10,014 nucleotides of DNA from an uncultured Prevotella sp. (lineage in GTDB: Bacteria > Bacteroidota > Bacteroidia > Bacteroidales > Bacteroidaceae). The DNA is taken from the NCBI GenBank assembly GCA_900314365.1, contig OMVH01000117.1, positions 1 to 10,014 of the forward strand, in the 5' to 3' direction. Made by a program: the position numbers and the translations under genes. The notes beneath the pieces are model-generated. The model made no database searches, had not been told where the DNA came from, and saw nothing but the letters and a program-made list of their open reading frames with translations. Shown one piece after another: positions 1 through 7,216 of this stretch. The stretch's first letter is position 1. The number at the start of each line of letters is the position of its first letter.

Positions 1-134
1 CTAAATCTCTTGCTGTTTCTTATAAGTTGCTGATTATCAATAATAGTATTTTATCTCAACGAAAAAGCGACGAAGTCGGGCGGTACCTATCAACGTCACA
101 CTGTCACTCAGAAGGAGCATAAGCACTTGCGGGA

Positions 135-159
135 CTTGAAAATAGGCCCTATTTCGAAG
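135..159. repeat. Near-palindrome in left flank
   Basis: The arms CTTGAAAATAGG (135-146) and CCTATTTCGAAG (148-159) are inverted copies matching at 10 of 12 positions around a single central C. The inner 15 bases (140-154) are a perfect 7+1+7 palindrome. It could be a protein-binding site or part of a decayed mobile element; nothing adjacent shows a role. Confidence 0.4.
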
Positions 160-189
160 CAAAGTTGGTCTTGTTGCGAAATATGCCCT

Positions 190-282
190 AATTTTGGCCC
201 TTTCGCATTTCTTTTACAATCATCACAACGACCTTTGATTTTGATACGCTTTTTGGAGCCGGACCCGAACGAGTGTGCAATG
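190..282 (+). repeat. Dispersed non-coding repeat, left copy
   Basis: This stretch matches the reverse complement of 9913-10010 in three blocks that keep their order. They are ATTTTGGCmCTTTCGC (191-206), a 27-base block at 228-254 that differs from its partner by a single T insertion, and a perfect AGTGTGCAATG (272-282). The sequence between blocks differs in length and base. The indel breaks any shared reading frame, which argues for a non-coding repeat rather than a protein remnant. The family is not one I can name. Confidence 0.6.
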
Positions 283-514
283 GAATTCCTACAGTAAGCA
301 AGGGAGGCTCTGCGGCCGTAAGCGACCTAATATTCAAACGGATTTTTATTACACCACAGCAGTTGAAGTGGGCCAGAGAAGCCTCTCCCGTCTCTACATT
401 ATCCTTGTAAGGAAACAAGCAAGGAACGGCAGGAAAGGCAACAGGGAATCGCAGCGCAAAAACAGAAGCAAAGATAAAAAAGGTAAAATGCAGGAGCGAT
501 TGCGAATTATTTAG

Positions 515-522
515 TAACTTTG
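515..522 (+). promoter_or_regulatory. Bacteroidota -7 promoter box for lysS
   Basis: TAACTTTG followed by CA fits the Bacteroidota sigma-70-type -7 consensus TAnnTTTG exactly. It lies 30 bases before the lysS start, giving an expected 5' leader of roughly 20-25 bases. No well-spaced -33 TTG is visible; the nearest, at 500-502, is too close. The box alone therefore carries the call. Confidence 0.6.
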
Positions 523-552
523 CACAACTCATAAAGTATCAACAGAAGAAAG

Positions 553-2289
553 ATGAACATTTTAGAGCTTAGCGAGCAAGAGATTATCCGCAGACAAAGC
601 CTTAACGAGCTCCGGGCCATGGGCATCGACCCATACCCCGCAGCCGAGTTCCCCGTAACCGATCATTCTGCCGACATCGTGAAGCGATTCGAGGAAGTCC
701 CCGAAGAGCGCGACGTATGCGTGGCCGGACGCATCATGAGCAAACGCATCATGGGTAAGGCCAGCTTTATGGAGCTGCAGGACAGCAAGGGCAGGATACA
801 GGTTTACGTCATGCGCGACGCAATCTGCCCCGGCGAGAATAAGGACCTATATAATAAGGTATTCAAGAAGCTCCTCGACATCGGTGACTTCGTAGGTGTG
901 ACAGGCTATGTGTTCAAGACGCAGACCGGCGAAATCACTATCCATGCAAATAGTCTCAAGCTGCTCAGCAAGAGCCTTAAGCCTCTGCCCATCGTGAAAT
1001 ACAAGGATGGCGTGGCCTACGACAAGTTCGACGACCCCGAGATGCGCGCCCGCCAGCGCTACGTCGACCTCATCGTCAACGACGGTGTGAAGGAGACCTT
1101 CCTCAAACGTGCCACCGTGCTGCGCACCATGCGCAAGTTCTTCGACGAGGCCGGATACACAGAGGTGGAAACGCCTACACTGCAGAGCATTCCGGGCGGA
1201 GCAAGCGCCAAGCCCTTCATCACACACTTCAATGCGCTCAACATCGATATGTACATGCGCATCGCCACTGAGCTCTATCTCAAGCGACTCATCGTGGGCG
1301 GATTCGAGGGAGTCTACGAAATAGGCAAGAACTTCCGAAATGAGGGCATGGACCGCTACCATAACCCGGAGTTCACCTGCGTGGAACTCTACGTGCAGTA
1401 CAAGGACTACCAGTGGATGATGAAGTTCACAGAGAAACTCCTTGAGACCATCTGCATCGCTGTCAACGGCAAGGACGAAGTGCAGTACGGCGACCATATC
1501 ATCAGCTACAAGGCACCTTTCCCGCGCGTGCCCATCCTCGATGCCATCAAGGACAAGACGGGTTACGACCTCAACGGCCTGAGCGAGGAAGAGATTCGCG
1601 ACATCGCAGTGAACAAGCTGAAGATGGAAACCATCGATGAGAGCTTCGGCAAGGGCAAGCTCATCGACGAAATCTTCGGTGAATACTGCGAAGGCACCTT
1701 CATCCAGCCCACCTTCATCATCGACTATCCCGTTGAGATGTCGCCGCTGACGAAGATGCACCGCTCCAAGCCCGGACTCACAGAGCGCTTTGAGCTCATG
1801 GTCAACGGAAAGGAGCTTGCCAACGCCTACTCTGAGCTCAACGACCCGATAGACCAGGAGCAGCGCTTCGTCGACCAGATGAAACTCGCCGACAAGGGCG
1901 ACGACGAGGCCATGATTATCGACTACGACTTCCTGCGCGCACTGCAATACGGCATGCCGCCAACAAGTGGCATCGGTATTGGCATCGACCGTCTCGTGAT
2001 GCTCATGACGGGCAAGGACAATATCCAGGAGGTGATGCTCTTCCCGCAACTCAAGCCCGAGGTGAAGCTGCCTCAAAGCTCCGTCAAGGAGTGGGCTGCC
2101 TTAGGAGTAGCCGAGGACTGGGTCTACGTGCTGCGCAAGGCCGGCTTCAACCTCATCAGCGACATCCGCTCGCAGAATCCGCAGGGACTGCAGCAGAAAC
2201 TCATGGAAGTGGTGAAGAAATACAAGCTCGGCTACGAGAAACCAAGCCTCGAAGATTTAGGCAACTGGATTCAGAAGGCTGGGGAATAA
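553..2289 (+). CDS. lysS: Lysyl-tRNA synthetase, class II
   Basis: Charges tRNA-Lys with lysine in the cytoplasm, using ATP and releasing AMP and pyrophosphate. The 578-residue protein has an N-terminal OB-fold anticodon-binding domain (about residues 55-140, with the GRIMSKRIMGKASF stretch). A class II catalytic core follows: motif 1 around 201-216 with its proline P208, motif 2 FRNEG at 261-265 leading to HNPEFT at 270-275, and motif 3 GIGIGIDR at 473-480 with the ATP-binding arginine R480. After motif 3 the core ends near residue 505, and about 70 more residues follow that the roughly 500-residue E. coli enzyme lacks. Such tails are, as I recall, usual in Bacteroidetes LysRS. The start is the first ATG after the -7 box; there is no Shine-Dalgarno site, as is normal in the phylum. 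It is first in the plus-strand run with gpsA and pgi. Confidence 0.97.
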   Translation: MNILELSEQEIIRRQSLNELRAMGIDPYPAAEFPVTDHSADIVKRFEEVPEERDVCVAGRIMSKRIMGKASFMELQDSKGRIQVYVMRDAICPGENKDLYNKVFKKLLDIGDFVGVTGYVFKTQTGEITIHANSLKLLSKSLKPLPIVKYKDGVAYDKFDDPEMRARQRYVDLIVNDGVKETFLKRATVLRTMRKFFDEAGYTEVETPTLQSIPGGASAKPFITHFNALNIDMYMRIATELYLKRLIVGGFEGVYEIGKNFRNEGMDRYHNPEFTCVELYVQYKDYQWMMKFTEKLLETICIAVNGKDEVQYGDHIISYKAPFPRVPILDAIKDKTGYDLNGLSEEEIRDIAVNKLKMETIDESFGKGKLIDEIFGEYCEGTFIQPTFIIDYPVEMSPLTKMHRSKPGLTERFELMVNGKELANAYSELNDPIDQEQRFVDQMKLADKGDDEAMIIDYDFLRALQYGMPPTSGIGIGIDRLVMLMTGKDNIQEVMLFPQLKPEVKLPQSSVKEWAALGVAEDWVYVLRKAGFNLISDIRSQNPQGLQQKLMEVVKKYKLGYEKPSLEDLGNWIQKAGE

Positions 2290-2296
2290 TGCTAAC

Positions 2297-2329
2297 GGGG
2301 GAGCTGTGGCCATAACGCTTCGGCTCCCC
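2297..2329 (+). terminator. GC hairpin after lysS (terminator or mRNA structure)
   Basis: GGGGAGC at 2298-2304 pairs perfectly with GCTCCCC at 2323-2329, and two inner pairs (T2305-G2322, G2306-C2321) extend the stem. It begins 8 bases after the lysS stop codon. No T-run follows, so it is not a classical intrinsic terminator. It may be a partial terminator, a 3'-end stabiliser or a processing structure. Confidence 0.45.
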
Positions 2330-2340
2330 GGCTTTGGTTC

Positions 2341-2376
2341 ACAGGCCCGGCAGCGGAAGCAACGCCGGAGGCCTGT
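2341..2376 (+). promoter_or_regulatory. Second hairpin upstream of gpsA
   Basis: ACAGGCC (2341-2347) pairs perfectly with GGCCTGT (2370-2376). CGGC (2348-2351) then pairs with GCCG (2364-2367) across a two-base bulge, leaving a 12-base loop. It ends 26 bases before the gpsA start, so a leader would carry it in front of that gene. No known riboswitch class is recognised. Confidence 0.4.
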
Positions 2377-2402
2377 TCCCACAAGAGGAAGAGGGTCTGG
2401 CA

Positions 2403-3398
2403 ATGTATAACATAGGACGCATAGCTATCATCGGAGGCGGAAGCTGGGCTACGGCTATCGCCAAGATTGTAATCAGCCACACGCACCACTTAGGGTGGTA
2501 CATGCGGCGCGACGACCGTATTGAGGATTTCCGGCGCATGGGACACAACCCGGCCTACCTGACGAGTGTGCAGTTCGATGTCAACGAGATATTCTTCTCC
2601 TCCGACATCAACAAGATTGCCGAAGCCTATGATACACTCATCTTCGTCACACCTTCGCCTTACCTGAAGAACCATCTCAAGAAACTGCGCACACGCATCC
2701 GCGACAAGTTCATCGTCACAGCCATCAAAGGCATCGTGCCCGACGAGAACCTCGTGTGCTCGGAATATTTCCACGAAGTCTACGATGTGCCCTTCGAGAA
2801 CCTCGCCGTCATCGGAGGTCCCAGCCACGCCGAAGAAGTGGCCATGCAACGACTCTCCTACCTCACCGTGGGATGTTGCGACCTGCAAAAGGCGAAGGCC
2901 TTCACCGACATCTTGGCCTCGGACTTCATCAAGACAAAGACGGCTGCCGACGTCATTGGCATCGAATACTCCTCGGTGCTGAAGAATGTCTACGCCATCG
3001 CAGCGGGCATATGCTCCGGACTCAACTATGGCGACAACTTCCAAGCCGTGCTCATGTCGAACGCCGTTCAGGAGATGAGCCGATTCCTCACAGCCGTCCA
3101 CCCGCTCGAACGAAATATCTATGACAGCGTCTACCTTGGCGACCTGCTTGTCACCGGCTACTCGAACTTCTCGCGCAACCGCACCTTCGGCACCATGATA
3201 GGCAAGGGCTACAGCGTGAAGAGCGCACAGATAGAAATGGAAATGATAGCAGAGGGCTACTTCGGCACTAAGTGTATGAAGGAAATCAACCGCCACATGC
3301 ACGTCAACATGCCCATCCTCGATGCCGTCTATAACATCCTCTACGAACGCATCAACCCACAGATAGAAATCAAACTGCTCACCGACAGCTTCCGCTGA
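2403..3398 (+). CDS. gpsA: Glycerol-3-phosphate dehydrogenase [NAD(P)+]
   Basis: Reduces dihydroxyacetone phosphate to sn-glycerol 3-phosphate in the cytoplasm, the backbone for phospholipid synthesis. The 331-residue product has the family's usual length. An N-terminal Rossmann strand and loop, IAIIGGGSWATA (7-18), binds the nucleotide. IKG at 108-110 and GGPSHAEEV at 138-146 are family motifs. K194 in SSVLKNVYAIAAG matches the catalytic lysine. GDLLVTGYSNFSRNR (246-260) is the substrate-binding GDL...SRNR segment. The ATG at 2403 is chosen because it starts right at the Rossmann fold. The frame stays open to an ATG at 2334, but that would add 23 residues of unlike composition encoded by the hairpin region. 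It follows lysS by 113 bases and precedes pgi by 148. Confidence 0.95.
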   Translation: MYNIGRIAIIGGGSWATAIAKIVISHTHHLGWYMRRDDRIEDFRRMGHNPAYLTSVQFDVNEIFFSSDINKIAEAYDTLIFVTPSPYLKNHLKKLRTRIRDKFIVTAIKGIVPDENLVCSEYFHEVYDVPFENLAVIGGPSHAEEVAMQRLSYLTVGCCDLQKAKAFTDILASDFIKTKTAADVIGIEYSSVLKNVYAIAAGICSGLNYGDNFQAVLMSNAVQEMSRFLTAVHPLERNIYDSVYLGDLLVTGYSNFSRNRTFGTMIGKGYSVKSAQIEMEMIAEGYFGTKCMKEINRHMHVNMPILDAVYNILYERINPQIEIKLLTDSFR

Positions 3399-3546
3399 CA
3401 ATGAGAGGCGGATTCCACGGACGGACAGAAAGCGAAGAAGATTGTAAACATCAAAAACATAACAACAATGACGCTGGCAGGCCAGCCGACCGCATCCACA
3501 CTACGGAAAGCCGGTAACCGACCCGTCGCAAACAAACAGAAGAGCA

Positions 3547-4908
3547 ATGAAAAATATTACTTTGGACATTTCCAAGGCTGCCCAGTTCCTCAAGGCTGGC
3601 GCAGTGGAGGCTTTCGAGCCTGAGGTCACAGAGGCACAAAATGCGCTGGAAAATGGCACGTGCGCAGGTAACGACTTCCTCGGATGGCTGCATTTGCCCA
3701 GCAGCATCACCGAAGAATTCCTCGAGGACATCCAGGCCACAGCCGAAACGCTCCGCAAGAACTGCGAAACTGTAGTCGTGGCCGGCATCGGTGGTTCCTA
3801 CCTCGGTGCGCGCGCTGTCATTGAAGCACTCGGCAACGCTTTCGCATGGCTCGTCAACGACGACACGAAGGCTCCCAACATCCTCTTTGCCGGGAACAAC
3901 ATCGGTGAGGACTATCTGTCAGAGCTCACCGCTTACCTGAAGAACAAGAAGTTCGGTGTCATCAATATCTCTAAGTCAGGAACAACCACCGAGACCGCCC
4001 TCACCTTCCGCCTGCTGAAGAAGCAATGCGAGGCTCAGCGTGGAAAGGAGGAGGCCCGCAAGGTGATAGTCGCCATCACGGATGCCCACAAGGGTGCAGC
4101 CCGTGCTGCTGCCGACAAGGAAGGCTACAAGAGCTTCGTTATCCCCGACAACGTGGGCGGACGCTTCTCTGTGCTCACACCGGTCGGTCTGCTGCCCATC
4201 GCTGTGGCTGGCTTCGACATCAAGAAGCTTGTCGAGGGTGCCCGTCAGATGGAGAAAGCTACCGCTACGGACGTGCCCTTCAGCGAGAACATCAGCGCAC
4301 AGTATGCCGCCGTGCGCCAGCGCCTCTACACACAGGCAGGCAAGAAGATTGAGATTATCGCCAACTTCCAGCCCAAGCTCCACTTCATGGCTGAATGGTG
4401 GAAGCAGCTCTACGGCGAGAGCGAAGGTAAGGAGCACAAGGGTATCTTCCCTGCTGCCTGCGACTTCACTACCGACCTGCACTCCATGGGTCAGTGGATT
4501 CAGGAAGGAGAGCGCAGCATCTTCGAGACGGTACTCTCTGTGGAAGAGCCCAACGAGAAGCTGCTCTTCCCCCATGACGACGAAAACCTCGACGGCCTCA
4601 ACTTCCTCGAGGGAAAGCGTGTTGACGAAGTGAACAAAATGGCTGAGCTTGGCACACGCCTTGCCCACGTTGACGGTGGAGTGCCAAACATCCGCGTGAA
4701 CATCCCGAAGCTCAACGAGTTCTACATCGGTGAGCTCATCTATTTCTTCGAGAAGGCATGTGGCATCAGCGGACTCCTCGAAGGCGTCAACCCGTTCAAT
4801 CAGCCCGGTGTTGAAGCTTACAAGAAGAATATGTTCGCCCTCCTCGACAAGCCCGGCTACGAGGCCGAGAGCAAGGCCATCAAAGAGCGCCTCGCTCAGG
4901 AGAAGTAA
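3547..4908 (+). CDS. pgi: Glucose-6-phosphate isomerase (short bacterial form)
   Basis: Interconverts glucose 6-phosphate and fructose 6-phosphate in glycolysis and gluconeogenesis. At 453 residues it belongs to the shorter bacterial class (about 450 residues, as in Bacillus) rather than the roughly 550-residue E. coli type. Visible motifs in order are GIGGSYLG (80-87), the phosphate-binding SKSGTTTET (142-150), the PGI signature region DNVGGRFSVLTPVGLLPI (201-218), GESEGKEHKG (290-299) with the probable catalytic glutamate near 291, DLHSMGQW (310-317), and the C-terminal NPFNQPGVEAYKKN (415-428), which should hold the ring-opening lysine. The start gives the expected N-terminus. A 148-base gap separates it from gpsA with no clear promoter, and a terminator-like hairpin follows, so co-transcription with gpsA is likely. 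Confidence 0.97.
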   Translation: MKNITLDISKAAQFLKAGAVEAFEPEVTEAQNALENGTCAGNDFLGWLHLPSSITEEFLEDIQATAETLRKNCETVVVAGIGGSYLGARAVIEALGNAFAWLVNDDTKAPNILFAGNNIGEDYLSELTAYLKNKKFGVINISKSGTTTETALTFRLLKKQCEAQRGKEEARKVIVAITDAHKGAARAAADKEGYKSFVIPDNVGGRFSVLTPVGLLPIAVAGFDIKKLVEGARQMEKATATDVPFSENISAQYAAVRQRLYTQAGKKIEIIANFQPKLHFMAEWWKQLYGESEGKEHKGIFPAACDFTTDLHSMGQWIQEGERSIFETVLSVEEPNEKLLFPHDDENLDGLNFLEGKRVDEVNKMAELGTRLAHVDGGVPNIRVNIPKLNEFYIGELIYFFEKACGISGLLEGVNPFNQPGVEAYKKNMFALLDKPGYEAESKAIKERLAQEK

Positions 4909-4921
4909 TTATTAGACTACA

Positions 4922-4965
4922 GAGAGCCGGACAGGAGCCGCCAAAGTGCGCCTGCTCCGGCTCTC
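4922..4965 (+). terminator. Terminator-like hairpin after pgi
   Basis: GAGAGCCGGA (4922-4931) pairs perfectly with TCCGGCTCTC (4956-4965). CAGG (4932-4935) then pairs with CCTG (4951-4954) beyond one bulged C. It starts 13 bases after the pgi stop. The downstream CCTCTATTATAAA is only weakly T-rich. Most likely it ends or attenuates the lysS-gpsA-pgi transcript before the HAD gene. Confidence 0.6.
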
Positions 4966-4983
4966 CCTCTATTATAAACGCCA

Positions 4984-5745
4984 ATGGATATCAAGCAAGC
5001 CGTCGGCAAATACAATGACTCTCTGGGACATCTGGGACACAGACTCTGTCCCAAAGCCGTGCTCTTCGACATGGACGGAGTGCTCTACGACTCTATGCCC
5101 CATCATGCCATAGCCTGGGAGAAAGCAATGCGGCTCAACGGCATCACCATGACGCCGGCCGACGCCTATGCCACAGAAGGGGCAAGAGGCATCGACACCA
5201 TCCGGCTCTTTGCCCGTCAACAATTAGGCCGCAACCTCTCGGAAGCCGAGGCTCAAGCCATCTACGACGAAAAGACTCAGATATTTCATTCCATGGGCGA
5301 CGCCCCAATCTTTGACGGTGTTACTGACATCATGGCCCGCATTCGGCAGGCCGGACTCTCCATAGCCATCGTCACAGGCTCGGGACAACGCCCGCTCATC
5401 CGCCGACTGGTGAACGACTTCGGAGCCTACCTCAACGAGAAACACATCGTCACCGCGTATGATGTCAGCCGGGGCAAACCCAATCCCGACCCTTATCTGA
5501 AAGGACTCGAGCGTCTTGGAAGACTGCATCCCTGGGAAGGCATCGTGGTGGAGAATGCACCCCTTGGCGTCAGAGCCGGAGTGGCTGCCGGATGCTTTAC
5601 AGTGGCTGTCAACAGCGGACCACTGCCCGACTCCGCACTTACAGGCGAAGGAGCCCATCTGCTCTTTCCGTCGATGCGCAGTTTCTGCGACCACTTCCAC
5701 GACTTGCTTCTTGCTGTCGAAACGGCTCCTTCAACGGAGAAATAA
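4984..5745 (+). CDS. HAD-family phosphatase, probable inorganic pyrophosphatase (BT2127-like)
   Basis: Likely hydrolyses inorganic pyrophosphate in the cytoplasm. It is a HAD subfamily I enzyme of the type often named beta-phosphoglucomutase. Visible residues are the nucleophile D29 and acid/base D31 in FDMDGV, T131 in VTGSGQ (motif II), K165 in GKPNPDPYL (motif III) and E190-N191 in VVENAPLG (motif IV). Against my memory of Bacteroides thetaiotaomicron BT2127, a characterised pyrophosphatase, these correspond to D11, D13, T113, K147, E171 and N172. E65 in ATEGARG matches the cap-domain E47 tied to pyrophosphate specificity. The cap lies at about residues 38-105. An 18-residue N-terminal extension precedes the alignable part, so a later start is possible in principle, but no suitable ATG is seen. 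It lies 75 bases after pgi, beyond the hairpin. Substrate is inferred from the residue match; HAD membership is near certain. Confidence 0.85.
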   Translation: MDIKQAVGKYNDSLGHLGHRLCPKAVLFDMDGVLYDSMPHHAIAWEKAMRLNGITMTPADAYATEGARGIDTIRLFARQQLGRNLSEAEAQAIYDEKTQIFHSMGDAPIFDGVTDIMARIRQAGLSIAIVTGSGQRPLIRRLVNDFGAYLNEKHIVTAYDVSRGKPNPDPYLKGLERLGRLHPWEGIVVENAPLGVRAGVAAGCFTVAVNSGPLPDSALTGEGAHLLFPSMRSFCDHFHDLLLAVETAPSTEK

Positions 5746-5770
5746 GATATTTTACGAAAAAGAACCTGAT

Positions 5771-6319
5771 ATGAAAAGCAAACTGACACTTCTTCTCGCG
5801 CTGATTCCCTTCCTCACACTGTCGGCTCAGCGCAAGGTTACGGTCTACAACCTCGACACAAACAAGCCCGAACCCAAAGTGTGGCTGTGGGCCGACACCA
5901 GGAAATGCGATTCAACCAACTATCGGGGACAGACCACAATTCCCGAGCTGTTCGACACACTGATTGTCAGCAAGCGGGGCTTCGTGGCCATTAAGATACC
6001 CTACAAGATGGTCACCGACTCCATTCCTCTGCTTCCTGATGCCTATGGCATAGGCGAAGTAGTCATCTACGGAACGGATCTCTCGAAGAAACTCCAGTCT
6101 AAGGTGGACCAGTGGACCAAGGAGGAAAAGACGGAGATGGCTCTTCAACATCCCATCACAGGAATTGGATTCGACATGAGTACCCTCTTCAGCTCACGCG
6201 CCCGCCGACAGAAGAAGCAGCTGAAGAAACAGCGCGAAGCTTTCCGCAAGCTCGACGCCATGCAGCATCCGTATATGAAATTCTACGAGGAGGCCATTGC
6301 CAACAAACAAGGCAAATAG
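5771..6319 (+). CDS. Exported protein with carboxypeptidase-regulatory-like domain
   Basis: Function unknown; expected in the periplasm or at the envelope. The 182 residues begin with a typical Sec signal peptide (MKSK, then a hydrophobic LTLLLALIPFLTL, probable cleavage after LSAQ near residue 20). Residues 21-103 look like the small beta-sandwich that precedes TonB-dependent receptors in Bacteroidota (CarboxypepD_reg-like). It opens with KVTVYNLDT and ends with GEVVIYGTD, reminiscent of the EVVVxG tail of SusC-type proteins. Residues 104-182 form a charged, Lys/Arg-rich and probably helical tail (for example RARRQKKQLKKQRE), with no receptor barrel. The frame is open back to 5516, but that would overlap the HAD gene, and the signal peptide fixes the start at 5771. 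It lies 25 bases after the HAD gene and 30 before the patatin gene, so the three are probably co-transcribed. Confidence 0.8.
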   Translation: MKSKLTLLLALIPFLTLSAQRKVTVYNLDTNKPEPKVWLWADTRKCDSTNYRGQTTIPELFDTLIVSKRGFVAIKIPYKMVTDSIPLLPDAYGIGEVVIYGTDLSKKLQSKVDQWTKEEKTEMALQHPITGIGFDMSTLFSSRARRQKKQLKKQREAFRKLDAMQHPYMKFYEEAIANKQGK

Positions 6320-6349
6320 TGGGATTCCGAAGTCTGCGCAGAATAAACA

Positions 6350-7216
6350 ATGAGGGAAAAAAGCAATGAGAAACTGGGGCTCGTGCTTGAGGGCGGTGCC
6401 ATGAGGGGACTGTTCTCAGCCGGAGTCTTTGACGCTCTTCTTGAACACAACATCATTGCCGACGGCGTCGTAGGGGTGTCGGCAGGAGCTGCATTTGGAT
6501 GCAACTACAAGTCGGGACAGAAAGGGCGTGTTGTCCGCTACAACAAACGTTTTGCCCACGAATGGCGCTACTGCAGTGTACGCTCATGGCTGCTCACGGG
6601 CGATCTTTTCGGCGCACAGTTCTGCTACCATAAAATGCCCGACGAGCTCGACGTCTTCGACCGTCAGGCTTTCGACCACAGCCCTATGGAATTCTATGCC
6701 GTCTGCACCGACGTGAACACAGGGAAACCGGTATATAAGCTCCTTATGCATGCGGGAACCGACTGCTACGACTGGATACGCGCATCAGCATCCATGCCCA
6801 TAGCCTCAAGGATTGTACAGCTGGAAGGCTACAAGCTCCTCGACGGTGGTGTGTCCGACTCCATTCCCCTGAAATTCTTCAACGAAAAAGGTTACTGCCG
6901 CAACATCGTCGTGCTCACACAACCCCACGGATATCGCAAGGAGCCCAATCCGATGATGCCCCTCATAAGATTAAGCCTGCGGAGATACCCCGCTTTCGTG
7001 CAGGCTATGAACCGCAGGCACATCATGTACAATCAGCAGTTGGACTATGTCGCTGCTGAAGAAAAAGCGGGTCACGCCTTTGTCATACAACCTGAACACA
7101 ACCTTGGAATCGGCCACACCTCGCATGACCCGGAAGAGATGCAGGCCACCTATGATTTGGGACGATTAGCCGTTGAGCGGAGACTCAGCGAGCTCGAAGC
7201 CTTCATTTCACAATAG
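6350..7216 (+). CDS. Patatin-like phospholipase (YjjU-type)
   Basis: Predicted serine lipid acyl hydrolase acting on phospholipids or other acyl esters. No signal peptide is present, so it should be cytoplasmic or peripheral to the membrane. The 288 residues carry all patatin landmarks: the glycine-rich oxyanion loop GGAMRG (15-20), the nucleophile elbow GVSAG (42-46, S44) and the dyad aspartate D165 in LDGGVSDSIP. The DWIRASASMP segment (141-150) is also typical. The length and the GLVLEGGAMRG start resemble the E. coli YjjU group. The gene follows the exported protein by 30 bases. Its last 14 bases overlap the end of the opposing rhodanese gene. The physiological substrate cannot be read from the sequence. 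Confidence 0.92.
   Translation: MREKSNEKLGLVLEGGAMRGLFSAGVFDALLEHNIIADGVVGVSAGAAFGCNYKSGQKGRVVRYNKRFAHEWRYCSVRSWLLTGDLFGAQFCYHKMPDELDVFDRQAFDHSPMEFYAVCTDVNTGKPVYKLLMHAGTDCYDWIRASASMPIASRIVQLEGYKLLDGGVSDSIPLKFFNEKGYCRNIVVLTQPHGYRKEPNPMMPLIRLSLRRYPAFVQAMNRRHIMYNQQLDYVAAEEKAGHAFVIQPEHNLGIGHTSHDPEEMQATYDLGRLAVERRLSELEAFISQ

Larger units (their letters stand above)
1..552. other. Gene-poor left flank
   Basis: I see no convincing gene here. The open frames (for example minus strand 188-532 and plus strand 275-514) have no recognisable domain and odd, low-complexity or Lys/Arg-rich composition. The region is A/T-rich beside the following genes and holds a near-palindrome around 135-159, one copy of a dispersed repeat (190-282) and the -7 promoter box of lysS at 515-522. 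The first 130 bases show no recognisable gene end. Confidence 0.6.

Noticed and set aside
332..352. Similarity of ATTCAAACGGATTTTTATT to a stretch near 9816-9835, same orientation
   Set aside because: Short, A/T-rich, gapped and in the opposite relative orientation to the real repeat; probably chance.
275..514. 79-residue plus-strand open frame
   Set aside because: Lys/Arg-rich with no recognisable family, and ends just at the lysS -7 promoter box; likely chance.
188..532. 114-residue minus-strand open frame in the left flank
   Set aside because: No domain, unusual composition, and its end lies in a repeat whose other copy carries a frame-breaking indel.
847..2076. 409-residue minus-strand open frame antisense to lysS
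   Set aside because: Long antisense frame created by the G/C-rich third positions of lysS; its Val/Leu/His-rich translation matches no family. The antisense frames in gpsA, pgi and SPFH (for example 2490-3401) are of the same kind.
2334..2402. Upstream extension of gpsA to the ATG at 2334
   Set aside because: The added 23 residues are encoded by the hairpin region and precede a Rossmann fold that already begins properly at 2403.
3468..3623. 51-residue frame starting in the gpsA-pgi gap and overlapping the pgi start
   Set aside because: No recognisable features or initiation signal; out of frame with pgi and probably chance.
5516..5770. Long N-terminal extension of the exported protein, overlapping the HAD gene
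   Set aside because: The clear signal peptide starting at 5771 fixes the true start.
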